DNA of 34,194 bases from NCBI GenBank assembly GCA_024196135.1, contig JAMQCK010000245.1, positions 1 to 34,194 on the forward strand. The letters are read 5' to 3'. The notes under the pieces are model-generated. The model saw only the letters and a program-made list of their open reading frames with translations. It did not search any database and was not told where the DNA came from. Shown piece by piece: positions 10,483-21,899 of the stretch (position 1 is the stretch's first letter; the number at the start of each line of letters is the position of its first letter). The DNA is from Pleurotus ostreatus/Saccharomyces cerevisiae fusant (Eukaryota; Opisthokonta). The translations under genes and the position numbers were made by a program.

Positions 10483-11413
10483 TTACTCATACTCTGAATC
10501 AAGTTGTGGGTAGTGTTCATGACTCAGCTGTACTGACGTTGAGTGTGACGGACAATCAGGGCATATGATGATGTACATACGTTCTTCAGAGGGGCTAGTT
10601 GCTCGTCCAATTGCGCAGTGCTGTCGGGGAGGTCCACCCGACCGTCCCGAGCATCCATGATCCTCTCGACGACAAGCAGGGATTCAGAGCAGCGGCGCAA
10701 AACCAGCTTGGCCTGCTTGCAGAGCAGGGGTGTGGTTCGAGCGAGCACATAAAGGGTGGTGCAAATATCGGCCAGGGTCTCTGCGGCGAAGGGTATGGCT
10801 GAGGGCGTCTTTCGAGAAGAATTGAGGCGCACACACCCTCCAAGTGAATCCCAAGAAAGACACCGAGTATCTTCAGCGCGATGCCTGCGTACGCGACGAT
10901 CATTGTGGTTGCCATCCAGCTGATGATATTTTGGTACGATTTTGTGAGCGCAAACAGCATGGCAACACTGGACATAAGAAGAGACAATGAGTGTGTGCCA
11001 TACGTGGCAATGGTGGCGGCGAAAATGCTCAACGGATTGCTCGAGACCTGCTCATAGGAGTCAAACACGCAAGCGGTCCAATGAGTTGTGACTCGCACCA
11101 GCTCTGCAAGGCAGTTGCATGCATGTTGAGCGTCAAGGATCTCCGTTCGAGCCTCAGCGGCAAGAGAGATGACTTCCACCTCTAAACATCATGTGAGATC
11201 AACGATAGATACAGTTGGCGAAAGAGGATCATACCGTCAATATGCTCGTGCAAAAAGAGCCCGTGCACCAATGAGGGCGGTATCACAGGTGGAAAGGGAG
11301 ACGACGAATCTGGACTTGAAATTAGGCCTAGGCCGAAGAGGGTACAAGGCAAACGGCATACAGGTATCGGGTAACCCTGCTGGGTTGTAAGCCATAGCGG
11401 AAGCGTCAAGCAT
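10483..11413 (-). CDS. Family 2-like protein F: two hydrophobic segments and a helical C-terminus
   Basis: Five exons: 11413-11362, 11309-11235, 11181-10837, 10780-10581 and 10527-10483, joined by introns of 52, 53, 56 and 53 nt. The total of 717 nt gives 238 aa from the ATG at 11413. An in-frame ATG at 11485 would give 262 aa, and I cannot decide between them. Exon 3 holds an N-terminal helix (AEARTEILDAQHACNCLAEL) and two strong hydrophobic spans near residues 93-121 and 127-152 (SLLMSSVAMLFAL, TTMIVAYAGIALKILGVFLG). A charged helical segment follows, and the short last exon encodes LSHEHYPQLDSEYE. The architecture resembles G and H, but the YExLR signature is not clear, so membership is inferred. 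It is probably an integral membrane protein of unknown role. Confidence 0.65.
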
Positions 11414-11485
11414 GAGCGTGCGGTCGTGCGAGAAGTATTCGAAAGGGTGTAATCGCGTGGTGAGCACCTGAACATATATCACCAT

Positions 11486-12599
11486 TGGATCACACACCGT
11501 CCAAGTATAGCGCCCCGCGAAGGGCGTGTAGGCTTTCGACCGCTCTCCTATACCCCCTCAGGGCCTTCATCGCTGACTCGTAAAGCCTGCGGTATCGTTA
11601 TGGTGCTCAGCTTGTTTTCGGAAACCGAGACGAGTCATGTACGCACCTTTCCAGACTGAACACATCGTTGAGAGAGGCGCGCGTGGACCCCGGGTCCTCT
11701 TCTCCAAGAACTGACATTGACTGTGTTGTTTGCATCGCCGATATCTTCTCTGTTGGGCGCGATGTGCTCTCCGTGTATACTCGGCTATGATGAGCTGTCC
11801 GGCGCGTGCAAAGCTGGGGGCCCTCCGCAAGGGACCCGAGGTCAAATTCTTACTGAGAATGGCGGGTCCTATATGTATGCAGGACCTTCCGCAAAGCGCG
11901 CACCTGATGAAGGTCGAGATCAGGCAGCGACAAGATAAGATCTCAAGCTGTTAAGGAATCAGTATAGAACGCCTGCGTAAGACTCGGACCGCACAGGATA
12001 GCGGGATTGACGTAAATGGTCCAGCCTGGCGCTTCGTCCTCGGACGCCGTCATTGGCGAACGCGGCCTTTCTCCAGACCTGGAAAAGGGTAAGCGTTGCA
12101 CGTGTCAGTACTCCTGGATAAGACTTTACCACATTCGCTTTTCCGTCTCTGTCAAGTACGCCGATGCGCGGTACAGCTTGCAGGGCGGATGGACATCGAA
12201 AATGACAAAGCCGGCCTCAAGCAGAGGTCCCAGAGCATCCTGAGCGATACGTCGAACGAGTCACCCTTGCATGGCGGGATCACGATATCACACATCGTAA
12301 CGTCTTGAACATTTGGTCCATCGCTTTGTTAGATGCGCCGCGCACCTTACATCACCGCTGGAGGCGCACACCTGAGGAGAATACACTGTGCAATTGACCT
12401 TCCTCCTGCCATACAAAGTTTTCGAAGCGATGCCAGCCCGCTGGACGCCCAGAAAGACGTCCGGCGCCGATAGACCCAGATCAGATGACCGCTTCAAGCG
12501 TGGCGTCGACTTCAACAGGATCACGACTTGGTCTCTCGCGCACATACAAGCGCCGCGCGAGCCTGGCTTTCGGTTCTTCGCAACGAGCGGTGTCGGCTG
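11486..12599. other. Region upstream of gene F, no firm gene
   Basis: It should carry the promoter of F. Elsewhere there are only short frames on both strands. A - strand piece near 12000-12100 reads KAAFANDGVRGRSARLDH but has no partner exon that I trust. Confidence 0.3.
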
Positions 12600-13620
12600 T
12601 AAGGAATCAATCCTGCTCAGAAAGCTGTCCGTGTGACTATTCTCTCTTCGCCTGCTTCCGTTCAATTAGTTGAATGTTCGAACGAGGTCGATAATGGGAT
12701 ACATACCCATAGATGCCAGCAGCGATCCGAAAAGCCCGGTCATGAGTCGCAAAGTCGGGGTTGGGTCGCTGTGCCGGTTCCTCGGGGGTCGGTCAACAAC
12801 AAGGAAAGCGATGCTTGCTTGGGTACGAAGCTGTTGCGCGAAGATGGTAGGATCTTACCAGGTACTATCTACGCCCAGAAAGCTGTATAGAAGTCCATCA
12901 TCGAGGATCATGACCCGCGTCGTACCCAGCCGCATTGGATCCCTGACAGTTCCGAGGACGACGCGCCACATGCGGGAACCAAAGGTCCCACACAAACCCT
13001 CATGAGGTGGCATGTGCGTCGTATCAATGCCGTGGGCGCGTATCTTCGCATGCCAGCCTCTGTTGGGAGACAGCGAGCAGGCTTGAGAAGAGGGCACGCG
13101 CACCTTCGATGTTGATTACGAGTTGGAACACCATAGCGTCGCCAGCGTGATCACCGCGTTTATCGGCCCTCTGAGCGGTCCTGGTAAAGCCAAACCCCAG
13201 GAGCGTGGCGAATCGCCGACGCCATCCGGCTTGATGATGGCTAGTTACTCGAACTGTGGCCTGAGCGATGCCGTCAGTATCCTCTTCCAGCTCCCTCACC
13301 CGCGCCTCTAACTCACCTTACCTTGTCCGTCACGCCGCCAGATCGCTCGGATGGCTCCCCAAGAAGACACGGAGATGCTGTGTGCGCCGTTGTAGCTACT
13401 ACAAGTAGGCCTTCTCCTTGTCCTATCGCGCGCTTGACCTCATCGAGCGCCTAACTATCGATTGGGCCCTTTCACCGTCCCGTTCGTCTGCTCGCGACTA
13501 CATACCCGCGAGTTGAGTATCGAGGAGGAATAAAGTCCCTCGGAGATCGCGCGCGCGTTCTCCAACCCTTGTCAATGTCGCCGTAGTCCTCCTCGAGGTA
13601 GGATTTGGTCATCGGTCAGT
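12600..13620 (-). pseudogene. Chain of exon-like pieces, unknown or decayed gene K
   Basis: On the - strand several coding-like pieces follow one another with usable GT/AG joints. Near 13560-13500 is ENARAISEGLYSSSILNSR, ending at a GTATGT donor. Near 13445-13320 is ALDEVKRAIGQGEG and onward, ending at GTAAGG. Near 13280-13125 is GWRRRFATLLGFGFTRTAQR to VFQLVINIE, ending at GTGCGC. From about 13065 to 12860 is HGIDTTHMPPHEGLCG to GLLYSFLGVDSTW. From about 12845 to 12695 is ASIAFLVVDRPPRNR to LMTGLFGSLLASMG. I could not find a start, a stop or one consistent frame: one acceptor must be shifted by 2 nt and two introns are below 45 nt. It could be a real multi-exon gene or a frame-damaged relic. 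Confidence 0.28.
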
Positions 13621-14949
13621 CCTCTCCGACATTCCGCTGCCGCGTTCCGAAAGTTGTAGGTCTGTCGCCCAGCACGGCGCGCCGTAAGGCAGCCGAACAG
13701 AAGTCGAGCACTTTTGTTGTACGCGGCAGCGAGGGCGCCCTCGGCGCATTCGAGCTCGCCTCAACGCGCACAATTCCCTCGGTGTCTACGTATAGCACTG
13801 TGGGATGACTGCATCACAGTCTCAATCATCGACTTGTGTGACTTGCTAGGATGTTTGCTCACCGAAGGCGGCCCGGGGATGTCGTCTGCAGATGGGCGCG
13901 TGCAATATTCAGTCAATTCGAAACGGATGATTATCATCAGCCACACAGTACAGCGACGAGGAAGCGCACCACCGAGTCATAATGCGTAGTAGGGTCCCCT
14001 ATTCAGGGAGGGACGAGCGGATTGGCCCTCAGCGCCGTCTACGCCTCAACGTAGGGGGTGAGCTGGCACGAGCGGGCGAAATAGCTGTTGGCATCATAGA
14101 ACGATGCTATGCCTTCGATAAGTTCTATATCTGGGAAGCGCTGTTTTGATAGGTACATAGTATTTCTGACGGGGGGATTCCCGTCGCCGAGTCCTCCGAG
14201 CGGGGCGTCGCGACCTAAGGCGACCTCTTCCGCCCTACACAGTCAATGTGTCCGAGGTCCAGCCAATAGAGTAGCATCCTACCTGGTGTTTATGATAGAA
14301 AACACCGGGGTACTTGAGGATAGCTAAGCATCCGCAAGGACAAGGCGTGCACGGGGTTGGTGGTTGAGGTCAGGAAGGGTGATGTTATACGGGTCGCACG
14401 TGCTTCGCTCCTCGCGTGGCACGGCACTTGCCGATTTGGACCCACAAAGTCGCGCGCACGGCCGCATGAAAGGAAAAAGTCTTGAGACTTACGGCGACTT
14501 CTCATCCCTCTGGCGCTCCTTGAAGATGTCTCTTCTGACGATATTGAGCCAAGGAGAGACATAGCTGTACCATTGCGGGCAGTGGTGTTAGCTCCTGCTA
14601 TAGTTGCAGTATGTCATTCGCTTGTCGTATAGATTAAGACGTGGACAGATCCCTCATAAGTAGATTAACTTCGTAGCTCTAGTGAGTAGCGAATGTAGGT
14701 ATAGAATAAGTAGCTCGGTCCGGATACTGCGAAAGTTCGGATCTTGCTCATATTTATGACGGGATGCGTACGATGCCGACGACTACGCATACTGCCTACG
14801 TTAGATGAAGAAGGGGGGCGCGAGAGAGAGAATCTATCCAATGAGACGAAAGAGAAGATAGTTGCAGGTGGGAATCTCTGAGAAACCCAGCGCTGGGGAT
14901 CGTCGGTGAGCCAGGACGACCTCGAAAAGACATATCTAACTGACCAACC
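13621..14949. other. Region between K and G, no firm gene
   Basis: It contains a - strand frame at 13798-13616 that may be a lost upstream exon of K, and a - strand frame at 14562-14290 that begins MSLLGSISSEET and ends exon-like at a GTAAGT donor. Neither can be completed. From about 14570 to 14940 the sequence is relatively AT-richer with no frame, in keeping with the 3' flank of G. Confidence 0.3.
14428..14447 (+). repeat. 20-bp dispersed motif, copy 1
   Basis: TTGCCGATTTGGACCCACAA differs by one base from 30500-30519. A weaker third relative (TGGACCCACAA with CCGGAA before it) is at 32999-33018. Confidence 0.6.
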
Positions 14950-16456
14950 TTATGCTACGCCTTCGTTATTGGCGGCCGCAAGTCTATCCAGCGCATCGTG
15001 ACAGGCCCTCCCCACATCCACCTCCGGGGCGCGGTCGCGCTGAGAAGTTCGTCAGTACGCCTGTTGTGAGTGGTACTCGGCAGGACAAACCAGTTTCGCA
15101 AGGATGCGCACGACGCGATCAATCCTCTCCATGCTCTCGACGCGCAGGTCTCGGAGGTGGATGCTATCGATGGCGAGCCCTATCTCGCCTCGTAGACGCT
15201 CGTACAAGGAGATGAGGGCAAGGACGTCTTGCTGGAGGTCGCGCATGAGGTTTGTCGCCTTTCGTCGAAGGTCACGGCGCTCTGAGATGGCCATGAGTCG
15301 TCTGCCTGTGGGGTGCACGAGATGAACAGCAGCCACGCACCGTCGACCTTCCTGCGAAGCCAGCCACAAAGGAAGCGAAGACCGGCGCTCAGGAGCAGGA
15401 CGACCGCGGCGTATGCCAATTCGACGATGAATGGATAGCCCGTCATGACGAGGCTGAAGACCACAAGGGTGATAATCATGAAGATCCATGGAAGGGTGTT
15501 GGCAAGGGCGGAGAGTATGATGACGTAGCGAAGGAAGAAGACCGACATCTGCGTTTTGTGGTCAGAAAGCTCATTGACTGGTCCTCCTGGCGACGTACGA
15601 TGCCGATGGTTTCCCATCTGTACCGCGCGTCGTTCAAGGACCAATGATACTCCCTCATAAGGTCCGCAACGAGCGCACCTGCGACTGCGATTAGCAGATC
15701 AGTCATTGGAACGAAAGACCGACGCACCTCTAAGCGTCGCAGCGGACGCATGCGGGAACTCATCGGCCTCCGAGCGGCAATTGTTCGCGGTGTCGCCTGG
15801 CTGAGCAGTCAGTCTCGCTACGATCCCCCTACATAGAGGACGCACCAAGTAAGCCGGGGTGGTCCTCCTCATAGGCGGGCGCGCTTGCCGCGCTGTCCGT
15901 CGTCTTCGAACGGTCTGGCGCGTGCAATCAGCTATGGGAGGGGCGGCATAACGAAGATGAGACGTACTTGGTACGCCAGAGACTGGAGAGGATGGGAAGT
16001 CCGAGACGTCGACAGCGTGGCTCGCATCGCTAGCGCTTGCGGTGCCTAAGAACCAGAGGTGATCAGCCGAGGGGAGTGCGGGCGACGGCATCGACGTACC
16101 GGACGGGGTTTCTGAGTGTCCTCGGCCGTCCGATTCCGCGTCGACGCTGTGGGCTGAGATGGCCCGCGCGATGTCGCGGATGTGCCCTTCGACCAGTTCC
16201 AAAGCCAAGAGGGCTTTCCCTAGACGCTCGGCGTCGCTGGCGACGACGATGAGTTGAGAGTGCAAGTCGTATGAATGGGAGCGCACCAGCTATTTCCCGC
16301 TAAGCCGTTCTCAGCAACGGAGGAGCTGAGGTCGCCGATCTTCTTCACGGTGCTGGCGCACCCGGCAAGTATGCTGCCATCTTGGTCCGCGAGGCCGTGT
16401 GTTGGGGCATCGTCGTCGTTTCCTTTTGGCTGTGAGAACGGCCGCGCCGTCGCCAT
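14950..16456 (-). CDS. Family 2 protein G: membrane segments followed by YExLR helix
   Basis: Nine exons: 16456-16287, 16236-16100, 16045-15968, 15914-15846, 15796-15728, 15684-15599, 15548-15341, 15281-15091 and 15039-14950. Eight introns of 43-59 nt join them. The sum of 1098 nt gives 365 aa with no frame break. The N-terminus (MATARPFSQPKGNDDD) leads into a helix, STVKKIGDLSSSVAENG, comparable with VAKSIRDLSEVVADSAE in H. A low-complexity S/A/E part covers about residues 90-170. Exon 7 encodes hydrophobic spans at about 206-240 (VIILSALANTLPWIFMIITL) and 243-263 (LAYAAVVLLLSAGLRFL). Next come a basic stretch, GWLRRKVDERRDLRRK, and the helix LISLYERLRGEIGLAIDSIH. Inference: a membrane-anchored coiled-coil-like protein. 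Function unknown. This is the cleanest model of the family. Confidence 0.77.
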
Positions 16457-17590
16457 TCTAGTCTTTATAAGAATCGAGCTAATCAGAGGATCGCCGATGA
16501 AGTGCTACTGTCGGCGCGGTACCCTGAGACGATCAGTTATCGGCTTAGAAGGAAACAAGGCCAAACTGGGAACCTAAAAATGCGCGCCGCAGGTGTGACG
16601 AATCAGGCCGGGGGACGACGCCCAATCCGGAAACCAGGAAGGCGACCCGGCGCTACCCCAGTACCGACACCTACAAAATCTTCAAGAACCCCATACGGCT
16701 CCGCTCGGCGGAGTAATTGGCGGCTCGCCTATCGCTTACAGGTGACCTTGACCTCAGAGAGCAGACTACGGCACTACGGCAAAGTCGATAGCGAATATCA
16801 ACCCATTGCTATACATTATCCTGGATCGGGTCAATCTCTCTCGTGCGGGGGTCTGTCGGAAGCTGCGCTGCAGCGACGTGGCCTCATGGGGTATCTCCCT
16901 TGTCGAGCAGGAGCCTGGCAAGCCGGTTCAGTTCAACTCCAGCGCTGCATCTGCATGGGCTCACCTGTGCGGTATACCATCTTCCTATGCGAGTTCTTCG
17001 TCATGAATGGATGGGAATGCTCTGTTGCCGAACGCCGGTTGAGCTCACAGGGTAAAGGAGCCGCCGCCGATCCCGTCGACCCCGCGGGAAGTCAATACTT
17101 TTCCGAGAAAGGCGATGCCAGCGTACAGCGTTCCGCGTATACTGTATCGGATCATCGCAGCAGAGCATGGAAATAAGCAGTGATAGCTGTCCTTTGTTCC
17201 CTGACCCGCGGATATCCAGGGTCTTGAGAGCCCGGGTCGCCTCAACGTGAATACAGGTCGGAGAGCAGCATTTTTCAATATTAGTCCACGAAGTGATGGC
17301 TCGGCGGTGATATAACCGTCAGTGTGACAGGACATGGTTCTGGAGATTGATACCGGTTTGTCGGCGGGAGAAGCTGATGACCGTACTAGTAGAGGTTCTG
17401 TCGCCGCCCGTCGCGTGGTCCGAGGTACTCATTGCCGAAAAACCAAAGAATCGCTGTGATTTTGACGTTTATGAAGGAAGAAGAACAGCAAGTGAGTATA
17501 CGGGAGATCCTCCGCAGGATGACGAAGGACTTAGGCGGAGGGTGAGCCAAGCGGAGAAGATGCGCCGCCGACGTTGATTCAGTGAACGCC
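16457..17590. other. Region upstream of gene G, coding-like pieces only
   Basis: A + strand frame of 224 codons (16502-17176) is Arg/Gly/Ser-rich and is matched by other long frames, as expected of GC-rich spacer. A - strand piece near 17190-17090 reads AAMIRYSIRGTLYAGIAFLG, and a + strand piece near 17440-17500 reads AVILTFMKEEEQQ before a GTGAGT. None can be built into a gene. Confidence 0.3.
17271..17287 (+). repeat. Short dispersed element, copy 2
   Basis: TTTTTCAATATTAGTCC, 16 of 17 bases identical to 9843-9859. Confidence 0.35.
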
Positions 17591-19600
17591 ACAATCAATA
17601 CGCGCAAACATGATCACGCCTCGGCATGTTCCGTGCCTTCTTACGTTCCTATTGTGTTGCTGGCATCTCGCGCCAACATGCAGCCTGTCTTCGACCGTCG
17701 GCGGTGGAGGTAAGGCGCGAGGACTTGTATGCAGAAGTGGGGCCTCACTGGCTGACTTCATTGAAACTCGAGACGCCTTCCTGCTCGACGGCGCTCTCCT
17801 GTCCAGACCGCCCATCTCCTAATCCCCCCACCCCTCTGTCGACGATTCCTTCTTCGTTCTTCCCGAAATCTCTGCCTCGGTCCTCTCTTGAACCCATCAC
17901 TCGACCGCTTGCTGGCCTTGCTGGGTCATACCCTGGACCTGTTCAATCTTAGGGTGAGCCTTCCATCGTCTGCTTCCAGCTCGACTAACTCGGTCCTTGC
18001 CGCACTCTCAGGAAGCGAGATCACGCACCCTGCTCTATATAGACTCTCTCGACGACATCATCTTGAGGATGTGCCTCGATGGCGGACTATCGTGCGTGGT
18101 TTTCACTGCCCCTGCGGCTCGGCCAAGCTGACCTTCCCAGACTCGCACGGTAGATTGAGCCTCAAGACGCTGTCCTCGTCGGATCTGGCTCCATAGGTAA
18201 GCGCCGTCGTGTGCCATTTATTGCGCGACTCTTACAGGCCTTCACAGACAAGGTCGCCGTCCTACTACAAGCCACCTCACCGGAAAGGGGGACGAGATCA
18301 TGAAGCCCTGCACCGCCAGTATGTTCGCGGAAAGTCTGAATCGGATCGTATGTGCACCGCGCGATGCTCCCGGATAAGCAGCCTAACGATCCTCAGCGAC
18401 ACCGATCGACTCAGGATAGTCGACCGGCGACATCGTTCCTACGCCATCTTCTCTTTGCTCGGCTGCGGCGGCGAGTGCCTCTGACCGAACCTTGGTCGAC
18501 GGCAGCGTCTTTGGACTTGATCTGCGCCGTCGCTCCGGCGGCGTCATGGTCTCGATCTCGACGCGCGCCACCTTTTTACTCCTGCATCGACGGATACCCT
18601 CAACTGTCCACGATGCTGATCGACCCGTCGCCTTCAATGCCGTGTCCTCCATCTGCCGGCCGCCTCTACCCTGCAACCCTGCGTTGCCGCGGATGAGCGT
18701 CGTAGTTCCTCGACGGTGACGTGTACCGCGGCAAGCATTCGACGTCACGAGCATAGTACTTCCCGGCAGTAGGCTATGAAGGCGGTATGGTACGTCTCAC
18801 CGCTCCGAGCTAGGATTTAACACCGGCTGACGCACCCATAGCCTCGCCTCGCACTTGGACTAGCCATCAAGAGCGTGTCATCGTCCGGTTGCGCACGCCC
18901 TCGTACGAGCTATTGAGGTGCGACGTGAGCGCTTCCCCGGAACCAGCGAGTGGATCGGGCAAGGAGATGGGAGGAATGGACGGTGGAGACGCGGTCGGCC
19001 GAGCCCGTGCGCGAGCTGTCGAGCGGTCTGGTCATTCTCTGGTCGGGCGTGCAGGCCGTGCTCGAGAGTTGAGACGAGCGCCTCGATGACACGCTAGTCC
19101 TCCGCGGCGTCGCCTGCATCCTCCGCGGTGTCGCCTGTATCCTGCGGCGCCGGTCGACTACACTTTCTTCGACTCCCTCATCTCCGCCTTCTTGGTCGAG
19201 GACGTCGATTACCATCGAGACGTGCTCATCGCTCAGTCCGCACTCCAAGATGCGGCTCGCGCCGCCGCTCAGCGGGTATCATCGCAGGCGCTCGTCGCCT
19301 TCCTGCTCGACGGGCTGTACGAGGACCTCGATCGCGTGCTCAAGGCGCCGTACGTGGAGGAGCCCTGGATGACGGCGGCGACCTCAAGCTCGCGCAGCTG
19401 ACGAGGAAGTCGTGGGATGGGGATGAGCATGTGTCGTCGTCATCTCGTCGCCCTCAATGGTCCGTCCACGTCCACCACGGCCGACACCACGACGTCCTGG
19501 AATATCAATGTCGGGTGGCGCGTCCGGCACGGGTGTTGATCTCGGCCTCAGGCATTGCCAGAGGTAAGTCTTGACGATGCGCGGGACTGATGACAAGCTT
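17591..19600 (+). pseudogene. Probable decayed gene, product unknown
   Basis: This 2-kb GC-rich stretch has coding-like + strand pieces that change frame and meet stops. One is NPSLDRLLALLGHTLDLFNL near 17890-17950, which ends at a GGTGAG. Another is RTLLYIDSLDDIILRM near 18020-18070. A third is TVDGSVFGLDLRRRSGGVMV near 18490-18550. A fourth is DERLDDTLVLRGVACIL near 19080-19130. The best is an open run of about 85 codons at 19150-19400 (DSLISAFLVEDVDYHRDV ... FLLDGLYEDLDRVLKAPYVE). I could not connect these into one protein, and no family is recognised. A relic of a long + strand gene is the simplest reading, which would make it one of the few features on that strand. Confidence 0.27.
19098..19139 (+). 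repeat. 21-bp direct repeat, two full units plus a partial third
   Basis: Two adjacent 21-bp units (starting TCCTCCGCGG) differ at two positions, and a degenerate third begins at 19140. The unit is a whole number of codons, so it duplicates seven residues in any frame crossing it. Confidence 0.85.
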
Positions 19601-19990
19601 CAGACCTCATGCGCAGGGCACGGCATTAGTCTTGAGAGATTGTTTGCCGTCGTCGTTGACGCTGTTGTCCAGGTCGGTTCCCTCTCTCTGTTCATGTCGA
19701 CGTGACTGATTACCGCGATAGGCGCAATCCCTAGAAGCACATACATTCCATTCCATTCCGTCCTCTACTAACATACACAATAATCTAGTTGTATATGTAC
19801 GAGTGCTTAGCCTTGTAGACTGTGATACATTAGGGATACATATTATGCGCGTCAGCGCATCGTGTAGGTGTCTTTGTCGGTCGCGCGTATACGACCTTGC
19901 CTTGCGGCGGCGGCGACGGGGGTGAAGCGAGTCTGTGGTGCGTTGTGTGGTCACATCGAGTTGAGGGCTGACCGCTAGTCCTAATGGCCC

Positions 19991-20963
19991 TCACGTTGAC
20001 GAGCATGCGCACGCGCGTCGGCCTGGCGAAGACATGCCATCGGATCCTTCGACGCCCTTTAGCAATCATAAGGTAGCAGAGCGTCTGGCGCACTCACGAC
20101 ACGCAGTAGCTCCCGGATATCGAGGGTGACTCGTACGGTCTCGTCCGAGGATAGCCGTACCAGACCGAGGCGCGCGTCCATAGCCTTCTGTAGTTCATCG
20201 AGAAATTCGCTAAGCCACTTGTCGAACAAGACAAAGTTGGTAGAGAAATCACGAGCGACGTCCATGAATTCTGTGTTTGGGGTGATCTTGGTGAACACGG
20301 AGGAAATGATAGCGTAGACGCGAGGGAGGCCTTGTAGGTGGCGACATACGCGGTCATGAGGACCGAGTGGCGGGCAGATGTGCTGGATAATATGCATTGA
20401 TTTTGCATATGCCGGAGACGGGAGGATGTGACGTACCTTCGCAAAGTGGTCGAAGCTGTATCTGGCGGTCTTGATTAAGCCGCGAAGCTTGGAGATGGAG
20501 GCGGAGACCTTCGTGCCTAAGAAAGCTCAAGTCAGAGCGCGGACATCGAGCGAGACCACGGCCCGACCTTCAGTGTCTGCGAAGCCGGACGCAGACAACG
20601 AGCCTTGATTTGATCGAGTCAGACAAACATGCACTGCGGAATAAAATGGGAGCTCACCAGACGTCCCCTCTCCTCGCCGCACTTGCTCCCAGTTATCGCG
20701 AAGTAAGCTCGAGAGCCTATCTAGCTCCACGAATACCTGCACCAGCGCCGAAGCGGCGATCGGCAACAAGCGAGCGACCGATTTTGCGTAGTGGCACCCG
20801 GGCCTGGCGATGACTGTTAGTGGCCGAGGAGACAGGGCATACAGGAGACGCACCCCTTCCAAGTGGTCAAGCTTTGATGGACCACAATAACTTGTATGAA
20901 CGCCGATGCTCCCGATAGAGCCGACACAATCTTCATCAAATCGACGGGGCGCTTGTCTCCCAT
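19991..20963 (-). CDS. Helical protein I, unknown function
   Basis: Six-exon model: 20963-20854, 20803-20658, 20603-20568, 20516-20437, 20382-20098 and 20056-19991. Introns are 50, 54, 51, 54 and 41 nt. The total of 723 nt gives 240 aa. Most donors are canonical, but that of intron 3 is GTCGGG, so exon 3 is the weak point. The protein starts MGDKRPVDLMKIVSALSG and continues with amphipathic helices (LLPIAASALVQVFVELDRLS, SKLRGLIKTARYSFDHFAK, FDKWLSEFLDELQKAMDARL). No membrane segment stands out. The short, polar last exon resembles the ends of G and F. It shares setting, strand, intron style and helix content with the family 2 genes but not their YExLR motif, so it may be a diverged relative or a third family. 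No function can be assigned. Confidence 0.6.
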
Positions 20964-21170
20964 CGCGACTTTTGCTTCAGGCTATGTTGCGAGGTTAATA
21001 CTTGGAAAGAAGTACGTAGAAGCGCTGGGAGCGTAGGATTGAGAGAGAAAGGGTTAGGCAATGATGTGACTGATGCTGATGCGCAAGTGGCGAAGGCAAG
21101 AAGGGTGTGTAGATCGTACACGCCCCAAGCTTTTCGGTCTTGCAGACACATTCCCACGCTCTTATGACTC

Positions 21171-21176
21171 TTTATA
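21171..21176 (-). promoter_or_regulatory. TATA-like box upstream of gene I
   Basis: TATAAA on the - strand, within TTTCTATAAAGAG, about 210 nt before the ATG at 20963. The position allows a 5' leader of about 180 nt. Motif and location only; no transcription data. Confidence 0.35.
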
Positions 21177-21421
21177 GAAATAGTCCGGTAGTCAAGGAAA
21201 CGATACATTGAGTATGGCCGCCTCGTACTTGCATACGTCAAGAATAAGCAGGCTACAAGCCATACCTCTCCCGCTAAAGCAGCTTGTTTAACAATTATCT
21301 TCCGGCGCTCAGACTCATCAGCCCAGCACAGCCGCCTCGAACAATAGCTTGAGCCTAATTTATGCCTATCTAGTAGAACAAAGGCTACTGGACTAAATGC
21401 CTCCGAGGAATTCTTGATCCG

Positions 21422-21690
21422 TTAATTGATCGGAGCGGAAGTACATTTGCTGCCGTCGATCTTCGTCATGTAGAGCATGATTTGAACAGTCGCGCTCGAG
21501 GTGTTCTGCTGCAGATCTCTACCCCCTTCGAGCCCACCGCCATGCGCGGCGATAGGCCCAATTTCATGCTGCGCGCTAAGCAGCGAGATGCGGATATCTT
21601 CGTAGACCTTATGAGGGCTTCAAATAGAGCGAAAGGAGATCGCCCACGGAGGCGACGAGGAGGGCGCTGTGGGATGCCGAGACCAGCACG
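21422..21690 (-). pseudogene. C-terminal fragment of an unknown gene (L)
   Basis: A - strand piece ending SHSALLVAS can be joined through a 40-nt intron (GTGGGC...AAG) to VYEDIRISLLSAQHEIGP at 21607. That frame runs to a stop at 21422. The end (QQNTSSATVQIMLYMTKIDG) reads like real protein. No start or upstream exons could be fixed, although a frame up to about 21890 may contribute. Possibly a truncated gene. Confidence 0.3.
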
Positions 21691-21899
21691 GTGGGATGAG
21701 AAGAGTATCCCGCGTGGCAACTGGCAAGGGCCGTCGGCGATTGCCGAAGCGCGGTTGGGCGGGACGAGCAGCCGGGCGCTTATGTGGGCGCTTAAGTCCT
21801 TTTCTTCAACCGCCATGTTCGGCGTGCGAAGCACTACCCTCGCGCAGGCGCCTACACATAGCATAAAGGCAATGATCAGGGCCTAGATGTTGTAGATTG

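Noticed and set aside
10058..10483. Open frame starting at the stop of gene F (TAATG overlap)
   Set aside because: Stop-start overlap has no meaning in a eukaryotic monocistronic gene, the protein shows no motif, and it overlaps another frame of similar length.
16502..17176. 224-codon open frame on the + strand
   Set aside because: Composition is that of GC-rich spacer (Arg, Ser, Gly, Pro), several other frames are open over the same bases, and there is no motif or splice support.
21482..21886. 134-codon + strand frame
   Set aside because: Arg/Gly-rich antisense to the better - strand reading (VYEDIRISLLSAQHEIGP); no splice or motif support.
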